The notes: generated from the sequence alone by a model not told the origin. Shown: positions 21,323 through 33,615, numbered from the stretch's first letter. The stretch is DNA of 64,000 nt from Anisodus tanguticus (GCA_034509755.1 CM067539.1:57980513-58044512); one strand, 5' to 3'. Program-made: numbers and translations.

Positions 21323-21980
21323 TATTATATATCCATTATATCATTTTCAATTCAGTGATTTCTATTTTATAGAGAAATGCTGCAATCAACCTTTAGCGTG
21401 CTGAAACTATGATCATTAGAGTTTCATGTTGATTGAGGGTATTTATTATCCCTTTACCCATTACCAATCCTCGTTTCATGAACTAATTTTAAAATTAAAG
21501 TTAGACCACTAATATCCACTATCAGAGTTATACTCAATTTAATTTTGACGCCATCTTTTGGTGTGCACGTAAACTTTGAATGTGAGAAAATGTTAGAGTT
21601 CAACATATTGGTTGAGGCAATGTGTTGCTAATTTTCTCCTTATAGCCTTTAGGCTATCTTTATCTAATGAGCTAGCTTTTTTGTGAGTAAATTAGACCAA
21701 ATTTCATGTTGTTCTTTACCGTGAGTAGAAATTGTGGTACTATAAAAACTATTCCCTCGAAGCACTATAAAATGCCAGTTTTTTTCCAATTAAAAACGAT
21801 ATTAGTATATTTGCACAATGCTGCAAAACCAAAGAAAGGTTATGATTGAAAAACAGAGTTCAATTTGTGAAATTAACCATGAATAATATTCCAGGAACAT
21901 TTCAGTTATACTATAGGACAAAATAGCCCTCATACATCCTAGAGATGTAACTAATAAGTATGTTACTCCCTCTATCTCAA
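21323..21980. other. Intergenic remainder between copia-2 and copia-3
   Basis: No coding frame and no recognised repeat. It should hold the 3' LTR of copia-3 if that were complete, but no sequence like 26609-26925 is present, so copia-3 is truncated here. Confidence 0.6.
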
Positions 21981-21982
21981 TT

Positions 21983-22828
21983 TTAGAGATTGATTAGATT
22001 AAAAATAAAATGTACCAACATATTGCAGGAAAGATATCGGCTTGTGGTTAGCGTAATGATAATGATATTTGTCATAGCGGGCGGTCGTAGTACGCTGAGA
22101 CTGTCCCTTAAATCTTCAAACAAAACCGAGGGAAGACCCTTAGTAAAGATGTCTGCAATTTGGTACCTAGAAGGGACATGTACGACGTGTACTTGTCCAC
22201 GAGCTACCTTTTCTCGAACAAAGTGGATATCCATCTTGATATGTTTAGTACGCTGATGTTGAACATGATTATCAGAAAGATAGACGGCACTAATATTATC
22301 ACAATAAACAAAGGTAGCTTTCTGAATGAGACAATGAAGTTCTAAGAGAAGATTACGTAACCAACATGATTCAGAGACCACATTGGCTACCCCTCGATAC
22401 TCGGCCTCTGCGCTGGAGCGTGATAATGTAGACTGACGTTTTGCAGACCATGAGACCAAGTTATCACCAAGAAACATATAATAACCAGATATGGAGCATC
22501 TGGTATCCAGACAGCCACCCCAATCTACATCTGTATAGGAGACAAGTGTAGAGGTCAATGATGGATATATATGCAAGTCATAGTCAAGTGTTACCTGGAT
22601 ATAGCGGATAATGCATTTGAGCACATTCACGTACTCAACCCTAGGATCATGCATAAACGAACACACATGTTGTACGGCATACATAATATCTGGTCTCGTG
22701 AAATTAAGATACTGAAGAGCTCCTGCAAGACTGCGATAGTGGGTGGGGTCCTCGTAAGGTAAGCCAGTCGCAGCACCCAACTTGGGTTTAGTATCAATTG
22801 GAGTGGAAGTAGACTTACACAAGGACAT
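21983..22828 (-). pseudogene. Copia-3 RT connection and RNase H
   Basis: 281 residues: FTRPDIMYAVQHVCSFMHDP, YTDVDWGGCLDTRCS (first Asp), SRSSAEAEYRGVANVV (Glu), VYCDNISAVYLS (Asp), the KMDIHFVREKV block and YQIADIFTKGLP. All RNase H acidic residues are present. The last about 30 residues are sequence beyond the natural end. It is split from RT by a stop near 22840. Confidence 0.9.
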
Positions 22829-23590
22829 ACCAGCTCGCTAAATTATCTCAGCGGCATACTTCCGTTGGGATAAGAATAACCCTCATGCATGACGAGTGAC
22901 AGCAATCCCCAAGAAGTAGCTCAAGGGCCCCAAGTCTTTCATAGCAAACTCAGAACTGAGTAGTGTCATGATAGACTTGCGTAAATCATCAGAAGAAGCT
23001 GTCAAGATAATATCATCCACATATAATAGTATATATGTCAAGAAAGTAACACGACGATATATGAACATAGAATTATCAGACCTGCTGTGAGAAAACCCAA
23101 TAGTAGATACATAATCTACAAATCACTTATACCAAGCCCGTGGGGCTTTCTTAAGTCCATACAAGGACTTCTTCAACAAACAGACATGATGAGGATATTT
23201 AGGGTCTCGAAAACCCAAGGGTTGATGCATGTAAACTGTCTCCTTAAGATCACCATGTAAGAAAACATTCTTTACATCTAGCTGATGAATGAGCCATGCT
23301 TTCGAAAGAGCCAAACTGAGAACAATGCGATTGTTAGCCGATTTGACCACCGGACTAAATGTCTCATCACAATCCACGCCAACCTGTTGAGTTTTACTAT
23401 CACCTACAAGAAGAGCCTTATGTCTCGCAAAAGAACAATCAAAATTATCCTTATGAGTAAAAATCCACATCGACCGAATAATATTAACACCAGAAGGACG
23501 GGGTACCAATTTCCACGCCTTATTATCAATAAGTGCATTATATTCGTCATTCATAGCCAATTTCCAATTCGGGTCATTTAAGACAGACAA
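22829..23590 (-). pseudogene. Copia-3 reverse transcriptase
   Basis: Starts with SVLNDPNWKLAMNDEYNAL and contains IHQLDVKNVFLHGDLKETVY, LLKKSLYGLKKAPRAWYK, then after a TGA near 23124 the frame continues with ILLYVDDIILTASSDDL (catalytic YVDD intact) and AMKDLGPLSYFLGI. Apart from the TGA and the stop near the thumb it is close to complete. Confidence 0.9.
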
Positions 23591-23872
23591 TGGGTTACGG
23601 GGTAGCGGGGATTTAAGAACATTAGAATTTAAATTAAAATATCTTTTTGATTTAAAAATACCCTGTTGACTACGAGTAATCGGTCTGTGACTCAGGGAAG
23701 AATTGGGTGGATTTTGGGAAAAGCTCGGAGGGGTGACAGACTGGCCAGCAGGCAGTGGGCCTGCTGGCCCAACATGAGAAACTGGACACAGTAGGGAAGC
23801 AGAAATTGAGGCTGAAGCATTTTTGGAAGTGGGCTGGACTAACGGCCCAATAGTTGGACCTAGAACGGGATG

Positions 23873-23950
23873 GGCAGTGGCAATTTACGAACCAACAGGC
23901 AGTGGCAATTTACGGGCCAACAGGCAGTGGCAATTTACGGGCCAACAGGC
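23873..23950. repeat. 25-bp tandem repeat, three units
   Basis: ggcagtggcaatttacg(g/a)(g/a)ccaaca repeats at 23873, 23898 and 23923 with exact 25-bp spacing, plus a partial fourth unit at 23948. It lies in the variable integrase-RT linker of copia-3, and the unit is not a multiple of three, so it shifts the frame. Confidence 0.92.
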
Positions 23951-25125
23951 AGTGGGCTTGCTAGAGTGTCGGGGTCACTGGATCGACCCATTAAGTGGTG
24001 CATAATGTATGGTGAGACTTCGTCATTCAAAAAATCATACAAACTAGGCACGAGACTACTCATTTTAGAAAACAGAAATTGGGTTTCATAAAAAATAACA
24101 TGGCGACTAATAATGATTTTATAAGACGATAAATCAAAACATTTGTAACCACGATAATTAGATGGATAACCCAAAAACACACAAGCGGTAGAACGGGTTT
24201 GAAGTTTGTTAATTGTAGTTGACAGAAATAGTGGATAGCATAAACAACCAAAGACCCTAAGATGGGAATATGAAGGATTCTTATTATAGAGGATTTTAAG
24301 AGGAGATGCATATGCCAACCCTTTGGTAGGAAATATGTTAAGGAGATAAGTAGCCATTTCTAGAACATGATGCCAAAAGGAAGGGGGTACAGAAACATGG
24401 ACCAATAAAGTTCGGACATTATTATTAATTGTATGAATTTTTCGTTCGGCTTTCCCATTTTGTGAGGACGTATGAGGACAAGAGAAACGAAAAACTATGT
24501 CATTAGCATCACAAAATTCCCAAAACAACCCATTATCATATTCTTTGCCATTACCACATTGAATATTTTTTCCCCATTCGAATTGGGTACAGATGAATGC
24601 TCTAAATTTTAAGAATGTGGAAAAAACTTGAGATTTTTTCGCTAACGGAAAGGTCCATAAAAAATTAGAATAATCATGCAAAAATAGAACGTAATAACGA
24701 TGGCCCACAGAACTGATAACGGGAAAAGTCCATAAATCGCTATGAATAATATCATAAGGCATCAAAGTACGTGAAGTAGAGGCTACAAATGGTAATCGAA
24801 CATGTTTTCCTAAAGGACAAGAGTGAAAAATTGGAGTACTATGCGTACCCTTACAAGAAATAAAATTGTTTTAATGCAAGGAAGAAACAATAGACGACCC
24901 AGGGTGACCCAAGCGTGCATGCCACAAGGAAGGAGCTAGAGCTGCAAATGTCGATGACATGGATTGACTCGAGAAACTGGAGGCGGGCGTGATTGGATAA
25001 AGATCTCCCCTACTATTGCATCTCATGAGAGGTATCCCCATTTTGAAATCCTTCAAAGAAAACCCAAAATGATCAAAATTAACAGAAACCCAATTATCAG
25101 TGGTGAATTTACAGACAGACACCAA
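23951..25125 (-). pseudogene. Copia-3 integrase
   Basis: Pre-integrase finger: WHARLGHPGSS near 24930 and a CPLGKHVRLPF block near 24810. DDE core: IIHSDLWTF (Asp present), IQCGNGKEYDN near 24550, where the second catalytic Asp is Gly (GGT for GAT), and QNGKAERKIHTI (Glu present). The C-terminal part reads LNIFPTKGL, VFLGYPSNYRGYKC and ISRHVIFYE. A stop near 24870 separates finger and core. The missing Asp alone should abolish strand transfer. Confidence 0.88.
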
Positions 25126-25128
25126 ATT

Positions 25129-26531
25129 TTAAATTAAGTGAGGGGTATGAAGGGTATTTTTCAAGACAAGAGGTGGATGTGGGGGAGACAAAGTTGTATT
25201 ACCGTAACCACGAATTGGAATTGTATTTCCATTACCAACAAGAATGCCATGTTTTTTGCTCAAATTGGAATAAGACAAGAGAGTACCTTGGTCGGATGTC
25301 ATGTGAGAAGTGGCTTCGGTGTCCATGTACCAATTTGCGTCAGGGCGATTTAATCCAATTGTATGCATGACGGCCTCAATATCGGTGGGTGTCGGGATTG
25401 GAGTCGAGCCTGCAGCAGTGAAGGCCTGCGGGGGTCGAGGCCCAAGAAGACCGCCCTACTGACCCGAACCATATCATTGTTGGGTGTTTCCTGATGGACC
25501 AGTAAAATTGGGCTGTGACTGGGCTGGATCGGGACCCAACTGCCTGGAAAATAACTGCTTGGGCAGTAGGCTGGACTAGGCCACTGGACGCTGGTCCAGG
25601 CCCACTGCCAATGAGTCTAGGGTTGAGACCAGGCGGGCTGCGGCCCAGTATCCCGAGGCCCACTGCCGTTGTTGCTACTATTCCGTCCGCCGCCGTTGTT
25701 GCTGTCACGATTTTTGTCATTATTTTTTTGGTTTTGACCCTTCTTTCTGCCACCGTTGTTGCGGTTTTGGCCCGAATTATCAACAAAATCGTGTGAGTTA
25801 TCGGATTAAGTCATTATCGCCATGGAACTTGCACCAATAGCCATTTTTTTTGCCAAGCCGGCTTCTTCTAACGTGAGTATCGAACGTACTTAATAAAAAG
25901 GGGGAAGCGGATTACATTGTCGAAGTAGAGTCCCAATGCCATTATAGGCCTCAGATAAACCTGCAACCATTTATAGAATAAGGCGATTATTGGTAACAGA
26001 CGCTCCAACGTTACGGAGTTGGTCTGCAAATTCCTTGAGTCGTTTACAATAAGCTGAAACATTCGGGAAATCTTTCATGCTGACTTGTGCAAATTCTTGC
26101 TCAAGGGTGACAACTCGGGAATGTTGGTTATTCTGGAATATGTCATGCAATCTATTCTAGGTAGCCATAGCCGTAGTGTCCGATTCATTGATCGTCTGTA
26201 AAAGGTCGATAGAAATAGTGGACTAAATCCACTAAAAGACAGTAACATCAAGAATGATCCATAACTGAGGATCCTCTGCGGGTATAGGGACAGTGGGAGG
26301 AATTATGTGATGAAGAACTTGATGTGAGATTGCGTGAATTTCGAACAATTCTGCCCATGTCGCATATTGGACTATTTCCATCTCAAGAACAATAGTGATG
26401 TGGTTCTTGATGTTGGAAACAGTAAGGGCAAGATGAAACATGTTCTTTGACGTAGACATAACGAAAGAATAAAAGGTGAATGAGGGATTTAGAAGAAAAT
26501 TTGAGAAGGGACTAGGAATAAAATGGCTCAA
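25129..26531 (-). pseudogene. Copia-3 gag and protease, frameshifted
   Basis: Gag N-terminus at about 26460: MSTSKNMFHLALTVSNIKNH, then WAELFEIHAISHQVLHHI. The middle is broken by stops (26230 to 25870). A Gln/Arg-rich tail falls in several frames (25786-25376), with no zinc knuckle. The protease frame at 25368 reads WYMDTEATSHMTSDQG: the D-T-G-A motif has Glu in place of Gly, which would disable the aspartic protease. Confidence 0.85.
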
Positions 26532-26608
26532 AAATCGAGAAAGGGTCTCAGAAATTGAGGGAGTTGAGAGTAGCAGAAGGTTTTGTGAGACCTAGACTTC
26601 TGATACCA

Positions 26609-26925
26609 TGAAATAAATAATCCCTTGATTATTTTCATTAATGAATGAGTATATATACAATTTACAATTTCCATAATATGGAAAATCCTATTCCTATTCT
26701 ACTCCTAAAACCCTATTCTATTTGTACAAGAATTCTACAACTATGGTAAGTGTACAATGCTAATTATATACAAATATTATGTTACCAAATATAGCTCCAA
26801 ACCGTGATATACTTGTCATGTATATCACAGACTGTTTTGACCAAAACTGCTTTGTGTTTCTGGAATATACACGATATACACAAGGCATTGTATACGCCGT
26901 GTATACCGTGTATATCACGGTATAC
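26609..26925 (-). repeat. Copia-3 5' LTR (one arm of the inverted LTR pair)
   Basis: Begins at the primer-binding site boundary (tgaaataaataatcccttga) and is homologous, inverted, to 27113-27419. It includes a stretch rich in tatacac/gtgtata words at 26815-26935. The outer boundary is uncertain. Confidence 0.8.
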
Positions 26926-27112
26926 TTTCAGGTATAGATAGCAATAGTAATTTTTCCAATTTATCGATCTACGATTATAAATTCTCGTTAATCACTATCT
27001 ATATGAACCGGACGATCTACCACTTTTGAACCTTGTTTGCATAGACTCGTGCATAAATTTACGTTCAATAATTCCATAGACTTCTCGATAAGTGTTAAAT
27101 ATACATAAGATA

Positions 27113-27419
27113 TACACGGTATACACGTGTATATCCTATGTATATATGGTTTCGGTTTATGTATATAGGGTCTCGGCTAGATGCATTTTCCATGTATATA
27201 GCCAATGTATATTCAGTGTATATAGCCCACGGTTTGGGTTGAATTTAGGTAATATTTTACATTAATTATTATTGTACACTTACCATAATTATAGGATTCT
27301 TGTACTACTAGAATAGGAATTTTGGGATTAGAATAGGAATAGGTTTTTAATTATGGAAAATTGTAAATTTTATATATACTCTTTCATTAATGAGAATAAT
27401 CAAGGGATTATTTCTTTCA
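27113..27419 (+). repeat. Copia-4 5' LTR (other arm of the inverted LTR pair)
   Basis: Ends ...aatcaagggattatttctttca just before the primer-binding site TGGTATCAGAAGTC (27420-27433). It is the reverse complement of copia-3's LTR with moderate divergence. Between the arms (26926-27112) lie about 190 bp with no recognised feature. Confidence 0.8.
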
Positions 27420-27585
27420 TGGTATCAGAAGTCTAGGTTCTTTTTTTCTCCCAACTTTTCCAACCTTTTCCGTCGACAAACAGTTTCGGACCGAGAGCCT
27501 ATCTTCGATTTTCATGCCCGACGGTATTCTCTTCTCTTCCCAAATTTTTCTTCCAAATCCCTACATCACGTCTTGCGTTGCTATT

Positions 27586-28670
27586 ATGGCTAAGAACATG
27601 TTTCACCCTGCCCTTACTGTTTCTAATATCAAGAATCACATCTCTATCATTCTTGAAATAGAAAATGTTCAATACGCGGCGTAAACCGAACTGTTCAAAG
27701 TTCACACATGCTCGCATCAAGTCCTCCATCACATTATCCCCGCGACTCCTACGGATACGGAGGCACCAAAACCCGAGGATGATCCTAAGTTATGGACGAC
27801 ACTTGATGTTACTGTTCTTCAGTGGATTTACTCCACTATATCTACCGACCTATTGCAAACGATTATTGAACCAGACGCTACGACGATGGATGCTTGGAAT
27901 AGAGTGCATGACATATTCCAAGATAATAAAAATTCTCATGTTGTTACCATTGAGAAGGAATTCTCCCACGTCAATAGGAAGATTTCCCCAACGTTTCAGC
28001 ATACTGCAAAAGGTTGAAAGAATTGGCGGACCAACTCCGCAACGTTGGTGGCGCCCGTCACCAACAACCGTCTCCTACTTCATATGGTTACAGGCCTATC
28101 TGAGGCCTATAATGGCGTCGGCATGCTTCTTCGTCAAATCAGTCCTCCTTCATAATTTTATTCGGCTCGTTCTATGCTTACACTCGAAGAAGCTAGCTTG
28201 GCCAAAAAGGCGGCTACCGGTGCTAGTCCCGTAGTCATGATGACATCCTCCACAACTTCTCTGGGTTTTGTTGATAATTTGGGCCAAAACTGGGCTCATG
28301 GCGGCGGCAAGAATAATAAAAAAAATAATGGCAAAAACCACAGGGGCAAACGCAGTGGTTCCGACAGTGGTGGCAGGGGCCAAAATAATAGTAGTGGGCC
28401 CCGTCCAGTCAGCAGTGGGCCACCGTCCAGGCAGCAGTGGGCCACCGTCCTACTAGTCCCAGCCCTGGGCCCCTTGGCGGTAGGCCTAGGCCAGTGGGCA
28501 GTGGCCCAACAGCCCCTACGGTCCAGCATATCTAGCGATTGGAAACTGGCTGCCCAGCAGTCGGCCCAACAATTTTCTCGGCCCAAGACAGTTTGGCCCA
28601 ATGGATTCCTCCCCAGTTCTGGGCTGAGGCAGCAAGTCGGTGTGCTTGGGTCCTAGCCTCTTCAGGCCCA
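27586..28670 (+). pseudogene. Copia-4 gag
   Basis: ATG at 27586 gives MAKNMFHPALTVSNIKNHISI, then after a TAA near 27682 TELFKVHTCSHQVLHHI, LWTTLDVTVLQWIYSTIST, DAWNRVHDIFQDNKNSHVV, a shift near 27985, and ELADQLRNVGAPV. From 28174 an open frame holds EEASLAKKAATGAS and a Lys/Asn/Gly-rich basic tail (NNKKNNGKNHRGKRSG), with no CCHC knuckle. Copia-1 and copia-3 share this knuckle-less, basic-tail Gag design. Confidence 0.87.
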
Positions 28671-28710
28671 TCATGCAGCGGGCCCCACCCCGACCTACAT
28701 TGAGGCTGCA

Positions 28711-28920
28711 ATGCACACTCTTGAATTAAATCCGCCAGACGGAAATTGGTACACGGACATCGGTGCAACCTCTCGCGTGACGTCTGATCAAGGTACTCTC
28801 TCGTCTTATTCCAATTTGAGCAACAATCGTGGTATAATTGTTGGTGGTTATGGTCATAAAACTTTATCTCCCCTCCATCCATTTCTTATCTTAAAAATAC
28901 CCTTCATGCCCCTAAATTGA
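28711..28920 (+). pseudogene. Copia-4 protease
   Basis: WYTDIGATSRVTSDQGTLS: the catalytic Asp and Gly are kept, but the consensus Thr is Ile and the usual His is Arg. It is short, with a stop at 28918 where the frame should continue into the pre-integrase part. Confidence 0.8.
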
Positions 28921-30454
28921 TTAAAAAAGTGTTTGTCCATAAATTCACAACTGATAATTCTGTTTCTGTTGAATTTGATCAGTTTGGGTTTTATGTGAAG
29001 GATTTCAAGACGGGGATTCCTCTTATGAGGTGTGATAGTAAGGGAGATCTTTATCCTAACACACCAAGTTCCGATCTCTCGAGTCAAGCCTTGCCATCAA
29101 CGTTTGCAGCCCTTGCTCCTTCCCTGTGGCATGCTCGTCTAGGTCATCCAGGGTCATTTATTTTGTCTTCCTTAGATCAAAACAAATTTACTTCTTGTAA
29201 GGGTACGCGTAGTACACAAAATTATCAATCTTGTTCTTTGGGAAGAATATTAGATTGTCATTTGTAGACTTTAATTCTAATACTTTAATGCCAATTGATA
29301 TTATTCATAGCGATTTATGGACATCTCCTATTCTCAGTTCTTTGGGTCATCGTTATTATGTTCTATTTCTGGATGATTATTCTAAATTTTTATGGACTTT
29401 TCCGATAGAAAACAAATCTCAGGTTATTTCCACTTCCTTAAAATTTAAAGCATTTATTAGAACTCAATTCGAACGGGAAATCAAAAATATTCAATGTGAT
29501 AATGACAAAGAATATGATAATGCGGTGTTTTGGAAGTTTTGTGCTAATAATGGGATAAATTTTCATTTTTCTTGTCCTCATACGTCTTCACAAAATGGGA
29601 AAGCCGGATGCAAAATTCGTACCATTAATAACATTGTCCGAAATTTATTGATTCATGCTTCCGTACCCCCTTCTTTTTGCCATCATGCTCTACAAATGAC
29701 TACATATCTCCTTAACATACTTCCTATCAAAGGCTTGATGTATTCCTCCCCTCTTCATATCTTATAAAATAAGACTCATTCGTATTCTCATCTTAGGGTC
29801 TTTGGGTGCTTATGTTATCCACTCTTTCCATCCACCACAATTAACAAACTTCAGGCTCGGTCTACCCCGTGTGTGTTTTTGGGTTATCCGTCTAATCATC
29901 GTGGTTACAAATGCTTTGATTTATCGTCTAATAAAATCATTGTTAGTCGCCATGTTATTTTTGATAAATCTCAATTTCCATTTGCTAAAGTGAATAGTCC
30001 CGTGCCTAGTTCGTACAAATTTTTAGATGACGGTGTCTCCCCGTATATTATCCATCATTTATCGGACATGTCCCGCACCCAAAATCCACCAGTAGGCCCA
30101 CTGCCCACTAGGTCCACCGTACTATCGCCAGCCACCGTTCCCAGTCCAGTGACTGGGCCAATTTTGGTATCTGGGCCTGTTACCCACCCCAATACCGAAA
30201 TTGTTCCAGCCATTTTTCCCAGTCCAGTAACTGGGCCAGTTTCGGTAATTTGGAAAGTGACCCAGCCCAATATCGAAACTGTTCCAGTCTCAGGTTTTGC
30301 CAGTTATCGTGTGGGGCTAGCAACCCCACTGCCTGCTGGCCAGTCCGCCACGTGTCCCGATATTTCCCAAATTCCCCCTAATTCTCCCCCGAGTCATAGA
30401 CCAGTCACTCGTAGTCAACGAAATATTTTTAAACCGAAAAGACATTTAATTTAA
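28921..30454 (+). pseudogene. Copia-4 integrase and linker
   Basis: Pre-integrase finger WHARLGHPGS near 29130 and a CSLGR block near 29235. Core: IIHSDLWTSP (Asp), IQCDNDKEYDN (Asp), then QNGKAGCKIRTI near 29600, where the catalytic Glu is Gly. After a TAA at 29766 the C-terminal part continues in another frame with VFLGYPSNHRGYKC and SRHVIFDKSQF, followed by a Pro/Val/Thr-rich linker with repeated SP(S)PVTGP words to 30454. It complements copia-3, which lost the Asp instead. Confidence 0.88.
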
Positions 30455-30513
30455 ATTATAATGGTACGTAATTCCGTGTCTGCTTTAAATGACCCAAATT
30501 GGAAAATTGCTAT

Positions 30514-30582
30514 TGTTGACACCCAATTTTGTCCCGTTTTTTCCGATTTATATGCAATTTTAAATATTTTTTACACCTCAAA

Positions 30583-30622
<40 letters not shown>

Positions 30623-33590
30623 TCAATATCATTATTTATGATTATTATTATTCACATTTTTACTATTATTTTGCCTATTTTAAAATCATAATCATAATTT
30701 TACCCTATATTCTATGTTATTTTATTTTCGCAAAATTGCATCGCATTTTCATTTTTTATTAAGCATTAAACATTTCGCAAATATTATGTTTTATTATTAT
30801 CACATCGTTATATCTTATTTTAAATAATTTACCTTCTTCAAAGCATTTTTAATATTAAATCCCTTTTTATATTTTAACCAACTCCCCATTTATTTCCCAA
30901 CCCAAAACAATTTCTACCCAAAACAAAATCAACCAAAATCCCACAAACAAATAGGGCCTAGTCGGCCAAACTCGACCAGGCCCAACCGAAACCCCACTGT
31001 AGCCCAACCCCAAAAGGCCCACTCGACCAACCCTTATTTCCCTTATCCCAAAACAAAACCCTAAATCCTTTTTCATTCCCCCCCTAAAACTGAAATCGCC
31101 GACACTCCCATACCCCACACCCCCAAAAACCCGCCGGTCACCGCCACCCTACCCCACCTACGCCGCACCTCCCCATACCCCTGACACCACTAACCTACCC
31201 CATCAAATTCGCAACACTTACCCCAAGAAATCGCCTCAAAAATCAAATTTTTTGTCCCCCCTTTATGTTTGAAATTCGAATTCGATTTGTGTAAGGGGTA
31301 TGGGGGTACTATCTATAACCCCCCCCCCCCCCCCCCCCCCCATTTTGTTCATTGTTTAGAGGGATTTTCGGTCGGAGTTGAGGTCGGATTTTGGGTGGAT
31401 TTTTGTCCTTTGTTCACTATTTTTCGGTCGGGGGTTTTGGGGTCGGAGTTTAGGTCAGATTTTGGGTCAGAGTTTGGGTCGGTTTTAGATGGATTTTTGG
31501 TTCAAAAATTTAGGTTTAAGTTTTGAAGATCTGAAATTTTCTTAAGGTTGTATTGCTCTGTTGTTGTGTTGTTCTTCATTTTAAGAGTCCGAAATATAAG
31601 TTGAAAATCTTGATATTTGGGGGTTCCGAAATTCATACCTAGAACTCCAAATTTGTGTTCTAAATTTTGAAAAAGGATACAAAATGGGTTGTTTTGGGTG
31701 TTGAAGAATCTGAAATTTTTGCTATTTTCTTCACTGTTTTTCGGATTCTGAATTCGGGTCGGGTCGGATCTGCTCTCTGTTTTGGGTCGAAACCGGTGCC
31801 AAAACTCTAAAAATAAGGTTGGTTCTTATGTGATTTATTGTTAATGATAATCCTTTTACCTTTGATTGGTTATATAAAATTGCAATGAAAACAAATGTGT
31901 GTCTCGGATTCGACACATGTTTTCCGATCGGGTCATTGTTTAGGTCGGGTCGGGCCAGAATTCGGGTTGGGTAAGATTTGCAGAATTTGTCTTTGATATT
32001 TTGTTGTTAGTTATCTGAGAATCCAAGGAAAACTGTTTCTGGTCGGGTTTTGTTGATTCGGGTTGGGTCAGCCCGGGGCCAGTAAAAAAATTGCAGAAAT
32101 TGTCTTTGCTATTTTGTTGTTGGTTATATGAAAATTCAATATATATATATATATATATTCGACCCGAAATCCAGTTTGGGTAGACCAGAAATCCTGGTCG
32201 GGTCACTATTTCGGGTCGAATTTCAGAAGCAGTCCGAATCCTGTTTCGGTGCAAATTGTTTTTTCTTCAGAATTTTGTCTGACGTTTATTCGCGTACTGT
32301 TGGTTTATTTTGGTATTTTAATATCCATTGCGCGACTACTTTTATTTATTTTACTGATTTGAACAAATACTACACTTAGGCCAATGAAATTAAATTTGAG
32401 GTCGTGTCTCTTCGGAAAATGGTTCCCGATTTCGATTTTTCTGTTTTGGTATTATTTTGCTGATTTGAACATGATACTACATTGGCCGATGAAATGTCCG
32501 TCGAATTTGGGGCCTCCACAGTTGGAAAGACGGAAATAAAATTTCTGGGCAAGGATGAAACTTAATTTTTTTTCATCTGAGAAACCAACATGTTCGGTAG
32601 GCAAGACAACTAAAATGACCAATAAGTCATATGTTCGCAACCACGACGTGATTGGAATGATCTTTTCAAAATTTATGTCTGAGCCCTCCGTAATACAAAC
32701 ATTTACTGTTTTAGGTACGGATCCGAATTTATTTATATTCAACTGTTTCTAACCGTTTGTTCTTGACAGCTTGCAAGACAATTTATGAAAAGAAGACAAG
32801 ATACCCCTCGAAGATGATTTATTGTTGTTTTATATTTTTTAATTCAGTTTTATGTTATTTTGTATTGTAATATTATTGTACTCGTGAAATTATTGAAATG
32901 TTTAGAATATGTAGATTTAGAATTAATTAATAGGGTAGTCTAAAACTGGAACCCGTCGCTAGTTTATTTATTTTAGGCTCGACTAATTTTTAAAATCGGA
33001 AATCGCTAGTTTATCTATTTTAGGCCCGTCGCCCATACTTTCAAAACATTAGCTTATTTTTAAACAGTTCAAAATTTTCAAAACTTTTGGTCACCTTTTG
33101 CTCACACTATTAATCATACGAAATAGTCTTATTTTTGTCGGATTCATTATTTAAAATGACTTTCAAAATATCACTTATCTTGCATTACTAATAAGTTATT
33201 TTTTTTCTTTTTCTTCTTACTAAATCATCTTGTATATATATTTATAAGCAATGTCATACAAATGCATACTTTTTAACTTACATGTATTTTTTAATGCCAT
33301 ACAAATGCATACTTGTACAAATACATCCTTTTATTAAATACTTGAAACATCATTTTAACTTTATATTTTTTAACATGCATTTTTCTTAGTACAATAATTA
33401 ATCTGAGTTTGATCAGATAACATCAAGTTAGCGGATCTTAATGGATGCCTAACCCCTTCCCTTTAGAATAATAAATAATCCTTACCTATAATCTCATTAG
33501 TTTCACAGACCATAAAATCGGAGTTATTTTACAACATTTAGTTAACATTCAGGTGCCCTAATTCACCTTAGAATAATTAGGTGGCAACTC
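30514..33590 (+). repeat. Long gypsy LTR, Tat/Ogre-like (about 3.1 kb)
   Basis: Starts TGTTGACACCCAATTTTGTCC, the typical beginning of Tat/Ogre-type LTRs, and ends near ttaggtggcaactcctcaa, which resembles the LTR end/primer region of that group. In between are no genes: (TA)n at 30588-30619 and 32140-32158, a C-rich block at 30890-31340 with a 23-C run (31319-31341), and a GGTCGG-rich stretch at 31365-31490. The right boundary is approximate and no Tat coding region is attached, so it may be a solo or truncated LTR. Confidence 0.6.
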
Positions 33591-33615
33591 CTCAAAGCAA
33601 GCATTTTTTTTATCA

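Larger units (their letters stand above)
21983..26608 (-). mobile_element. Copia-3: Ty1/copia element, 3'-truncated
   Basis: Minus-strand gag (26531), protease (25368), integrase (25125-23950), RT (23590) and RNase H (22828), with the primer-binding site TGGTATCAGAAGTC at 26595-26608 and a 5' LTR beyond. It is the same family as copia-4 on the opposite strand and similar in organisation to copia-1. The 3' LTR is not found. Confidence 0.9.
27420..30513 (+). mobile_element. Copia-4: Ty1/copia element, truncated in RT
   Basis: Plus-strand relative of copia-3: primer-binding site, gag, protease, integrase, and only the first codons of RT (SALNDPNWKIAI at 30473-30510) before a long gypsy LTR begins at 30514. 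The missing remainder was not found to the right. Confidence 0.9.

Noticed and set aside
23873..23950. CRISPR-like array
   Set aside because: Head-to-tail 25-bp units without spacers in a plant retroelement; ordinary tandem duplication.
31319..31341. Run of 23 C as a biological signal
   Set aside because: A homopolymer in a C-rich LTR region; length is unreliable in assemblies and no function can be supported.
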